Shown piece by piece: positions 22,378 through 30,600 of a stretch of DNA of 33,271 nucleotides; the first letter of the stretch is position 1, and each line of letters begins with the position of its first letter. Source of the stretch: a virus; the IMG/VR virus record IMGVR_UViG_3300040801_004062, positions 1 through 33,271 of that record; one strand, given 5' to 3'. A program made the position numbers and the translations under genes. The notes below the pieces were generated by a model. It was given only the letters and a program-made list of their open reading frames with translations. It was not told the DNA's origin and searched no databases.

Positions 22378-23262
22378 GTGACGGCTGAAGAACTACTCGG
22401 AGGATTGCTTCCCCTCATTACAAGGAAGTCCGGCGAATTTCTTTCTGCGCTCAAAGAGGAAGATGGACAGTTTAAGGAAGATGCGATTGAGCAGGTTAAA
22501 GAACTTGCCTCACAGCACATCCAACAGCAGTACAAGCGCGGTCGCAAGGAGCGCGGAAAGGAGTACGAACACGTCATTCGCCGCCGCTTCCCGGACCTGG
22601 AGGGCGATTTGCAGGGGGACGACCTCGTAAACGCCATTCCCGAACCGACACCACCGCGTGAGCCATCCGAAGGGGAATTCGACCTGGACGCGACCATGGC
22701 CCGACCCGAAGTGCAACAGCGCATCCGGGCCATTTCGCAGAAAGCCACCGAAACCATTGCTAAGGAAAAGCAAGCCCTTGAACAGAAGCTGGCCGAAACC
22801 GCCTCTGCCTACGACCGAAAGGAACGGCAGGCGGTCCTCGATCGCTACGTTTTGGAGCGCGCCGCTGCGCACAATATCCCGCTTTCGGTCAAGGGCGACG
22901 ACGCCCTGACCGCCAAGCGACAGCGCACCCTGCGCCGGCTGCTCAACGTGGACGAGTTCACCATTTCCGACGGCATCCCGGTGCCGGTTGACGAAAAGGG
23001 GGAGCCCCGACACGATGAAAACGGCCTGGCCCTCACCTTTGATGATGTACTGTTGGAGGTCAACCCCTTCAGCGTGGCAACCTACAACAACGACACGGAA
23101 GACACCCCGCCCCCCGGTGGAGGTGGCACGTCCAAAAAGTTGAAGTACAAGTTCACCGACGGAGCCCAATTCGTCAAGGAGCGCGAACGCGCCATTGCCG
23201 AAGGCCGCCGCGAAGAAGCCCGTCAGATGAGTGCCGACTACGCCGCCGCCCAACAGGGGTAA
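22378..23262 (+). CDS. Capsid scaffolding protein
   Basis: A 294-residue, highly charged, mainly helical protein immediately before the major capsid gene. The coiled-coil centre (KATETIAKEKQALEQKLAET) and the basic helix near the C-terminus (FVKERERAIAEGRREEARQM) match scaffolds that organise the prohead and leave before DNA filling. A flexible Pro/Gly stretch (near residues 240-250) precedes the C-terminal capsid-binding helix. GTG 22378 follows the previous stop by five bases. No protease motif is seen. Confidence 0.8.
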   Translation: MTAEELLGGLLPLITRKSGEFLSALKEEDGQFKEDAIEQVKELASQHIQQQYKRGRKERGKEYEHVIRRRFPDLEGDLQGDDLVNAIPEPTPPREPSEGEFDLDATMARPEVQQRIRAISQKATETIAKEKQALEQKLAETASAYDRKERQAVLDRYVLERAAAHNIPLSVKGDDALTAKRQRTLRRLLNVDEFTISDGIPVPVDEKGEPRHDENGLALTFDDVLLEVNPFSVATYNNDTEDTPPPGGGGTSKKLKYKFTDGAQFVKERERAIAEGRREEARQMSADYAAAQQG

Positions 23263-23373
23263 CGCCCGCCGCCCTTCCTTTCGGCCCACCGGCCAAATTG
23301 TCCATAGCAACCCACACCTACACCGGGTGTCCGAACCGATCACTCGGAAGGGGGCACCTAAAATCCTATTGCT
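23263..23373. other. Spacer before the major capsid gene
   Basis: A 111-base gap, long for this compact genome. It contains a short dyad ACACC-G-GGTGT (23320-23330) and an A/T-richer leader just before the ATG. A separate promoter or mRNA processing site for abundant capsid synthesis would fit, but no clear consensus is visible. Confidence 0.4.
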
Positions 23374-24486
23374 ATGGCCTTTACCGCCTCCGAAATTCCC
23401 GACGTACTCACCCGGCTTGATAACGTCATGCCGGGCAGCACCGCCTACAAGGCGGAGCGCACTTTTCCCACGCCCCTGCTCGACGCCATGCTCGACATGC
23501 AGACGGTCAGCGCCATCCCTACCTTTCAGGAGGGGCGCTGCATTGCCGTCGATGCGGCCTTCCTCGAAGTCGGGCAGTCTACCACTACCGCCGCGGCCTA
23601 CGACCCCACGGCCCAGGGCTGCGACCTACTGGACGGACCCGAAGCGAGCACCCGCAAGAAGACCTTCACCAACGGCGTGATTGCAATCGCCTCGCATAAG
23701 ATCACCGCGCCCAAGTGCGCCAATGCCGTGACCCGCAATGAGGAAATGGCGGTGCTGATGCGCAAGGCCTTCGCCGACATCCGCAAAGTAGCCCAGCGGG
23801 AATACCTCGACCTGTTCACCACCAACGTCCAAGCCGACGTGAGCGGTGGCGAAGGCTTCGGAACGGCTACTTCCGGCGGCAACCGCTTGGCGGTCGACCC
23901 GGCCGAGTGGAATTTCGAGCTGCTGCGGCGCATCGAACTTCTGGCCGCCGCCAACCAGTTCCCTGAGCGCAAGCTGATCGCCAACGGTCAGAACCTGTGG
24001 CTGGACGCTGACCTGGCAACCTTCCGCGCCCTCAACGATGACAAGCGCGATCAGGCGGCCATCTTCGGCGAGTCCAACATCGTCTGGGACTACCGGATGC
24101 AGGATGCCTACCTGGGGCGCAATTCGACCTTCGTGGTCAACCCTGACCAGTTCATCTTCCACAACACGTCCTTCTACCCCCCCGAGGGTATGACGAAGGT
24201 CATCAACGGAAAGCAGCGCACCCTGTTCAGCGTAGCCGACCCGGAACTGTCTTTCCGCCTGGACGGCCGCTTGGTGCCGGTGCGCTACCACGTCGAAGTA
24301 GAGGAGACCTGCGTTGGCCGCACCGCCATGGACGAGCCCATCATGGAAATCCTGGTCAACGTCAAGTTACTGGGCCTAATCGACATCGCCCCGGCCGGAT
24401 ACACCAACCCCGCCCTGATCGCCGATGCCCCGGCCGTTGCCCTGACCGGCGTTCTCGAAATCGTTCGCGAAACGCCCGCCGCCTAA
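23374..24486 (+). CDS. Major capsid protein
   Basis: A 370-residue protein with the length, position and style of HK97-fold capsid proteins: directly after the scaffold, with an N-terminal arm, a long helix region (NEEMAVLMRKAFADIRKVAQ) and mixed sheet domains ending in a strand-rich C-terminus (MEILVNVKLLGLIDIAPAGY). It presumably forms the icosahedral shell. ATG 23374 lacks a Shine-Dalgarno and has an A/T-rich leader. The next gene begins with GTG directly after its stop. Confidence 0.85.
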   Translation: MAFTASEIPDVLTRLDNVMPGSTAYKAERTFPTPLLDAMLDMQTVSAIPTFQEGRCIAVDAAFLEVGQSTTTAAAYDPTAQGCDLLDGPEASTRKKTFTNGVIAIASHKITAPKCANAVTRNEEMAVLMRKAFADIRKVAQREYLDLFTTNVQADVSGGEGFGTATSGGNRLAVDPAEWNFELLRRIELLAAANQFPERKLIANGQNLWLDADLATFRALNDDKRDQAAIFGESNIVWDYRMQDAYLGRNSTFVVNPDQFIFHNTSFYPPEGMTKVINGKQRTLFSVADPELSFRLDGRLVPVRYHVEVEETCVGRTAMDEPIMEILVNVKLLGLIDIAPAGYTNPALIADAPAVALTGVLEIVRETPAA

Positions 24487-25551
24487 GTGAACCCGCTACG
24501 CGACATGGTCGGCCTGACGCAGTCTACGTGTGAGTGCCTCGGCGAACTTACCGAAGTGAGCAACGAAAGTACGTCTGGCTACTACCTGACGGATGCCGAG
24601 GGGGGCTACCCCCTGCTCGATAGCCTGACGGCAAGCTTGGACTGCCACGGGCCGAACCATGTCGTGCAGCGGCTCGACCGCGCCCGTTCCGCCGCCGTGC
24701 GGGACTTCCCCCTGGACGTGTCCGTGGCCCTGCGCAGTCGTTACCGGCAGCGTGGCGGCTTCACCGGCCACATCGGACAGCCCAAGCGCAAGGCCGTACT
24801 CAGCCCCGCCGGGGAAGTAGCGGGCCTGGAGCTCTCCCTTCCCGTCGTGCGCGGTCAAAACCTCCACCTGACCGGTATTGCTCTGGGTCTTACCGCTTCC
24901 GGACCGGTGACGGTCAATTTGTGGTGTTCCGACCCCACGGTGGAGCGTGACCCGGTGACGGTGCAGGCCGAACCCGGACGCTACCCGGTCGCCGAAGTCG
25001 ACTGGATGCTCCCGCAGTGGACCCCCGCCAGCCGGGGTCGCGTCCTCTACCGCGTCTACTACACCGTAGCCGGTCTACCCGGACAGCCCTACGGTAACGA
25101 CCTGGCCTGCTGTGGAGTGCGCCCTGATCACTACGGACACTTCGCGGTTAAGGGTTTTTCCGATACGCTGAACCGCACGGTCGATAGTCAAGATGCCATC
25201 GGCGGTTCGTCGCGGGCCTTCGGGATGCACCTGATCGGCTATACGGCTTGCGACCTGACCGGATGGCTGGCTACGACCCGCGAGCTTGGACACTACGACT
25301 TGCCGGACTTGATCGCCCGGGCCATCCGCTACAAGGGGGCCATTCACCTGATGCACGACGTGCTGGGATCCGACGACCTGTCGGCCTGCACGCTGCTGAG
25401 CCGCGAGGCCACCTACGGGCGCCGCAATGCCTACCAGAAACAGTACGCCGACATCGTGGCCTGGATCGCCGACAACGTCCCGGCCGGGGCGGTCGACTGC
25501 CTGGGCTGTGCGACCAACCCCCTGCTATCCACCTCCCTACACCCCCTATAA
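24487..25551 (+). CDS. Virion structural protein
   Basis: A 354-residue protein with no certain family. The centre (LELSLPVVRGQNLHLTGIAL) is strand-rich like a jelly-roll or Ig-like fold; the C-terminus has helices and a closing Cys-rich tail (VDCLGCATNPL). Several Cys are scattered through it. GTG 24487 is immediately after the capsid stop, so the two are coupled; a head-decoration, head-completion or adaptor role is likely but unproven. Confidence 0.65.
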   Translation: MNPLRDMVGLTQSTCECLGELTEVSNESTSGYYLTDAEGGYPLLDSLTASLDCHGPNHVVQRLDRARSAAVRDFPLDVSVALRSRYRQRGGFTGHIGQPKRKAVLSPAGEVAGLELSLPVVRGQNLHLTGIALGLTASGPVTVNLWCSDPTVERDPVTVQAEPGRYPVAEVDWMLPQWTPASRGRVLYRVYYTVAGLPGQPYGNDLACCGVRPDHYGHFAVKGFSDTLNRTVDSQDAIGGSSRAFGMHLIGYTACDLTGWLATTRELGHYDLPDLIARAIRYKGAIHLMHDVLGSDDLSACTLLSREATYGRRNAYQKQYADIVAWIADNVPAGAVDCLGCATNPLLSTSLHPL

Positions 25552-25567
25552 CCCATAATCGAAAAAT

Positions 25568-26164
25568 ATGAGCTTCATTAACGAGTTCGCCAGCATTTGC
25601 CCCGAAGACTGCACCACGGGCGTGGTCTTCCCCGCCGCTACGGTGGAGCAAGACTGCCTGAGCTACGACACCTTCTACTCCCAAATCGGGGACTTCGTCA
25701 TCGTTCCCGATGGTGCGCCGGACCCGTTTGAAAACTTCGCCGAAGGGGCCACCCTGACGCTCACCGCCGGGGCGATCGACAATGCCGGCACGGACAACAC
25801 CACCGGGCGGCGCTTGCGCGGCAAGGGCAGCCTCGGGGAAGGCGAAAACCAAACGGTGGAAGGCCCGTACCGGCAAACGAAGATTGTCAGCGTGACGGCC
25901 CCCTTCGAATTCATCGTCGATAACGTCAGCGAAGAGAATCGCGCCATTGCCCGCGCCCTGCAGTGTAACCCGACCAACTTCAAGGCCTACCTGGGAACGG
26001 CTGACCACACCTTCGGCAAGGCCGGCGGCATGGCTATGTCCAATGTGCGCGCCGTGCTTCCCCTCGGTGCCGGGCGGGATGATGTGCAGCAGATCATCAT
26101 TCGGGCCGACATCACCTGGCGCGGAGCAAGCCCCGAACGGGCGGCCAACAACCCGTTCGCCTAA
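25568..26164 (+). CDS. Virion structural protein, tail-tube candidate
   Basis: A 198-residue beta-rich protein. Strands such as FVIVPDGAPDPFENFAEGAT and EGPYRQTKIVSVTAPFEF with a final TWRGASPERAANNPFA are compatible with a tail tube or head decoration protein. ATG 25568 has the leader AATCGAAAAAT, typical of Bacteroidota. It sits after capsid rather than before the chaperones where a tube gene is usual, so the assignment is tentative. Confidence 0.5.
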   Translation: MSFINEFASICPEDCTTGVVFPAATVEQDCLSYDTFYSQIGDFVIVPDGAPDPFENFAEGATLTLTAGAIDNAGTDNTTGRRLRGKGSLGEGENQTVEGPYRQTKIVSVTAPFEFIVDNVSEENRAIARALQCNPTNFKAYLGTADHTFGKAGGMAMSNVRAVLPLGAGRDDVQQIIIRADITWRGASPERAANNPFA

Positions 26165-26211
26165 CCATATCCGGAATGCCCGATGCTTCGCAGCGCCCGT
26201 AATGCCCCTGA

Positions 26212-26862
26212 ATGAACCGCTTTTTGGACTTCGACGGAGATGGTCTACCGCTGTTGAGCGACCAGCCCTATTGCCTGAGCGCGGCGGCGGCCTCTCCTTC
26301 GCAAGTTTCGGACGTGTTCTTCGTGCCCCCGGGGACCAATGCACCTGACGACTGGCAAAGCCTTGCCGCCTGGCGCGCCCACGCCGAAACGAGCGACGTG
26401 CGGCACCTGGTGGTCATAGGTGCGGTCGACGTACCCGCAAAGGCGGTTACCCAGCTGCCCCGGCAGCGGACGCGGCGGGTGCGGGTGCGGGACTATACGC
26501 TAGTGGCAACGGTGATCGACCTGACGCAGGCCAACTACCGGCTCATCCGGCGGCTGCAAACCGGGCGGATCGGTTTTCGGATGTGGTACGCCAACTTGTC
26601 GGGGCGCATGTTCGGCGGGCGCGCCGGTATCTACCCCCGTTTCGTCGACGGTGATGCCCCCCTGGGTGGCGAAGTAGCCGACATCGAACGTGGAATCCTG
26701 TCCCTGATGTGGAGCGCCGACGGGGACCCCGACCGCAGCGGGCTGCCGGTAACCAGTCGCCCAACAATTCCTGGGCAGATTCAGCCCGCCCTTGCCGTGT
26801 GGGGGGAAGACGAAAACACCATTTGGGGCGAGGATGAAAACACCATCTGGGCCTACGCCTAA
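26212..26862 (+). CDS. Structural protein with C-terminal tandem repeat
   Basis: A 216-residue protein I do not recognise by family. It contains strand-like segments (RHLVVIGAVDVPAKAVTQLP, then RRVRVRDYTLVATVIDLTQA). The C-terminus holds the octapeptide WGEDENTI twice in tandem, then Trp (nt 26798-26850); the two DNA copies differ at synonymous positions, so selection on the peptide is possible. Context suggests a tail or distal-tail component. Confidence 0.6.
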   Translation: MNRFLDFDGDGLPLLSDQPYCLSAAAASPSQVSDVFFVPPGTNAPDDWQSLAAWRAHAETSDVRHLVVIGAVDVPAKAVTQLPRQRTRRVRVRDYTLVATVIDLTQANYRLIRRLQTGRIGFRMWYANLSGRMFGGRAGIYPRFVDGDAPLGGEVADIERGILSLMWSADGDPDRSGLPVTSRPTIPGQIQPALAVWGEDENTIWGEDENTIWAYA

Positions 26863-26874
26863 CACCTGTTCACC

Positions 26875-27660
26875 ATGCCCCCCTACGAAGGTCCCATAAC
26901 GATAAAGTCACCGGCAACCTTTCCCGAGGTCACCAGCCCGGAAGGCAAGTTCTTTACGCTCAGCGTGGCCGAACGCATCTCCTGGGCGAACCTGGTCGCC
27001 CGCATGGCTACCGACTTGGACGTGGTGGACATTCTTCTTGCCGTGTCCGGCAATGACCGGTTGCCCGTTTCGGCCGTCCTTGGGGCGAGCAAGTTAGTGG
27101 ACGTGGCCACGCGCAACGACCTACCCACCGAGGGGGGTAAGCACACCCTCTACCTTGTTGCAGACGACGGGGGAAAGCGCAGTATCCTCTTTTACCAGGA
27201 CGGCGATTACCGCGACTACTCCGGTAGCTCAGCAAGCGGGCTGCCGATCACTTCTTCCCTCCCCACGTCCGGTGATTGGCAGCGAGTAGAAGCCGAATAC
27301 ACGGGCACCCGGCCTTCCCTGAGCGGCGCGGGCGGTACCTACTTTCTGTCGTTTGCCGGTGGATCGGACCTGCGGGTCTTGCGCCTCTTCACCCGTAGCG
27401 AAACGGAGGGACAGAGCGGGGCCGACCTCGTTACCAATTCCAGCGGCAAGCTATCCCTGACGGTGGAAAACGGCAACGGCGGGCGCACCTATCTGCGGCC
27501 CATGCTGCTGCAGGAAGGGGAAACCATTTTTGACTTAGCCGCGGCTGGGGTGCGCCACTACCAGCGACCGCACCCCACGGCCGCAAACCAAACGATTCAC
27601 GAATTCAGCAGCCTGGGAACGGCGGCGGATTCCTTCACTCTAATTCTCACGCGATGCTGA
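26875..27660 (+). CDS. Tail-associated protein before the giant fibre
   Basis: A 261-residue protein. The N-terminal third (EGKFFTLSVAERISWANLVA) is helical; the middle has TRNDLPTEGGKHTLYLVADD and RSILFYQDGDYRDYSGSS, a pattern often seen in phage tail-fibre-associated proteins; the C-terminus is strand-rich. Its stop overlaps the fibre ATG by seven bases. It may connect the fibre to the tail or be a short receptor-binding protein. Confidence 0.6.
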   Translation: MPPYEGPITIKSPATFPEVTSPEGKFFTLSVAERISWANLVARMATDLDVVDILLAVSGNDRLPVSAVLGASKLVDVATRNDLPTEGGKHTLYLVADDGGKRSILFYQDGDYRDYSGSSASGLPITSSLPTSGDWQRVEAEYTGTRPSLSGAGGTYFLSFAGGSDLRVLRLFTRSETEGQSGADLVTNSSGKLSLTVENGNGGRTYLRPMLLQEGETIFDLAAAGVRHYQRPHPTAANQTIHEFSSLGTAADSFTLILTRC

Positions 27661-30600
27661 AAAGCCATTTCCTTTTGTTGGCCCTGTTATTCGTGACCGC
27701 CCTTTCGGCACAGGAAACGCAGCCCCAAGGGCAGGCGGTGGAGCGGCCGCAGTCTTCGCGGGTTTATGCGCCCGATCAAGCCATTCAGGCCGGGCGGCTG
27801 ACCCGGCTATCGGTAGCTTCGGCGCGGGCGTCTGGGTGGATGGAACAGCCCGACGGGACCTACGCCGGCGGAGCCCTGCGCTTCATCCGCGACGTATACG
27901 GTACCGGCACGGTGGGGCTTGCTGTGCGTCCGGGGGACCGCTTTATCGATAGCCGCTGTAATGTCTACGAGTTCATCACCGTCAGCGGCGGCACCTTCGT
28001 GAGCACCGAAGGCACCCTGCGCATGGTCACCAACGTAACGAGCCCGCAGCCACCACGTGGGTCGGGTGCCCTCTACCGCCCCCTGCCGAGCGGGCTCATC
28101 CCTTCCCTTCCGGAAGAAGACAACCTGATAAGCGAATACACGGCTGGCTGTATCAAGAACCACAACGCCGCCATCACCGACAATGCCCTAGCCCGAATCG
28201 ACACCCTGCGGCCCCAAGTCAGCGATACCACCGTTGCATCCCTGCGGGACTTTGCCCGCTCGGAGGCCGAACGGGCCATCGGCTTTGCCCGCGACAGCAT
28301 CACCCCCAGCCTAGACACCACCACGGTGGCGGCCATTGCCGAAGAGCGGGCAGCGGCCCGGGCTGCCGAAGCGCGGGATGCCGCCATTCAATTCGCGCGC
28401 GACAGTATTCAAACGGGCGGCGTTGACGTGCGCGTGATTGATAGCGTGTCTACGGTGCTGCAGACGCGCATTGATAGCCTCAAGGCCAACACCATACCGC
28501 TGCCGGCGCTGACCTTCGCGCACCAACGACGGGTGGTCGACGTGCCCTACCGGCTAAAAGCCATGCAGTACTACCGCTTCGAAATCACCGCGCCCCACGA
28601 CCGGGATACGTTTATTTACGCGGCCCCACGGAGCAACTCGATGGTGCTCACCGAGATTGTCAGCGACACCCTGAACCGCCTGGTACGGGTGGAGGGTACA
28701 TTTTACGTGACAGAGGCCGAAGACCTGGAGGTGTTCTTTCACGCCGTGGACTTGAAACGGACCAAGATCCAGTCGGGCGGTTTCGTGCGCCTGACCGAAT
28801 TGGCTCCTGTAGACCCGGCAACCCGCCGCAAGCGGTACTACTACGACTACGCCACCGACGAACCCCTTTTCACCGGCGAGGTGATCGGAGCGATGGACCT
28901 GCAGAACTGGCGGGACGGGGATGCTTTCGACCTCGGAAATGGGGAGCTGCGGGTCAATGTATATCTGAATAAGCGCGACACGACGGAATACTACGCCAAC
29001 CTACCCACCCCCGCGATTACCGATGGTTGGCGGGTGATTGCGTTCACGCTCACCCACGCCAACAAGGTTAATGGCGACATGGAGAAGATTCAGGTGGTGG
29101 CGTCGGAAAAGGAAAATCTGGAAGACCCCTTCGGTCGCTATATGTACCCCATTCGGGAGAACAATAGTGCCACCTACTACCTCTACATCCCCGACTCGGT
29201 TACCGAGATACGCAGTATCGGCCTAAGGCAAACGGGGCCAATGCCGGGATCGGAGTCGTCCGCCAATGCGCGTAACCAGTTCAATCTCCAGGCCGTGCAG
29301 TTCAAGAATCGCCGTCTTGAAATTGGCGAGGGGCCGGCGGCTTCCGTCATCAACGATCTCATGGCCGAGGCCGAGTACGGCGATACCATTGACATGGGAT
29401 TCCTGCCCATTTACCTGGGCGAGCGCATTGACATGAACGGGGTGCACGGACTTACGCTGCGTAATATGTTCCTCTACGATACCATCACCCGTGGCCCTAA
29501 TGAGGGGAATAGCCAGCACTGGATCAGCCTGTCCAACGGCAGCAATAACGTGGTGGAGAACACCACTATTTTCGCCGCCCGAAACGAGCGCAAGTACACC
29601 TTACCCGCCCTGGATACCGTGAAGCTCGATCGGTGGGTGTATCGCCACTACGAACCCGAGTACGGGCCTACGCATCGAATAGATATGTGGGGTCATTCGG
29701 CCGGGGACACCCTGGAGCTGTATTGGGACCGGAATGAGAAATTTGCGCCGGGTCAGGACCATACCCAGCCCTTCGCCCGCTACGTTGCGCCCTCAGCCGA
29801 TACGGTGCGCTGGCGGTTTGATCTGAAAAACTCCAGTTGGCGGTACCGGATGCGTCTGGTTCCCGGCCCCAACGGCTCGGCCACCGATACGGTGACGGCG
29901 AACCCCTGGGACGTGGTGGACCACATCTACGCCTACGAATTTTCGAGCGGGTTCAAGGCCGGGAGCGGGGCCAGAAACAATCTGGTGAAGAACGCCCACG
30001 TGGAGGGCGTTCTGGGCGACGGGCTACAATTATCTCCGGGGCTGGACGGTATGATATTCCGGGACTTCACCAGTATTGGGGCGGGCCGTCAGGGAATTAG
30101 CGTGAATGGCGGCTACAACATCGAGCTGTACGACTTCGAGATCGACCGCGCCGGTCGTTCGCTTTTCGACGTGGAACCTTACGCGTTCCATTGGCTGGTG
30201 TACCGGATGAAAGTGCGCAACTTCCATCTGCGCAACGCGATGGCCCTGGGATACATATCGGGCCATGATAAACGGGTGTTCTATGCCGACGTGGACGGTT
30301 TTTACTGCCACGAAAACGTGGACCAATGCTGGCGCGGGGGAACGATGTACGGGCGCATCCGCAACGTCGTGGGACGTGATCTTTCGATGGGCGGGTATAA
30401 GACGATCATATCGAACGTCAGGACTACCTCGTTTCGCCTGAATGGGGGAGATACGAAGGTCACTCCCTTCGGGGAGACGGTGCGCATGGGCTACAATGTC
30501 TTACGGGACGCGGTGATCGAAAAGGAGAGTTTCGAGGATGGCAATGGCCTTATTGTCACCGACAGCACGAACAGCGTGTTTAACGTCCGCATTTCGGCGC

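Noticed and set aside
22510-23343. 277-residue open frame on the minus strand
   Set aside because: Antisense to the scaffold gene, no domain, composition typical of a shadow frame.
25271-26344. 357-residue open frame on the minus strand
   Set aside because: It lies antisense to two well-supported structural genes, has a low-complexity Gly/Arg/Pro/Ala-rich translation and no recognisable domain; GC-rich coding DNA gives such open antisense frames by chance.
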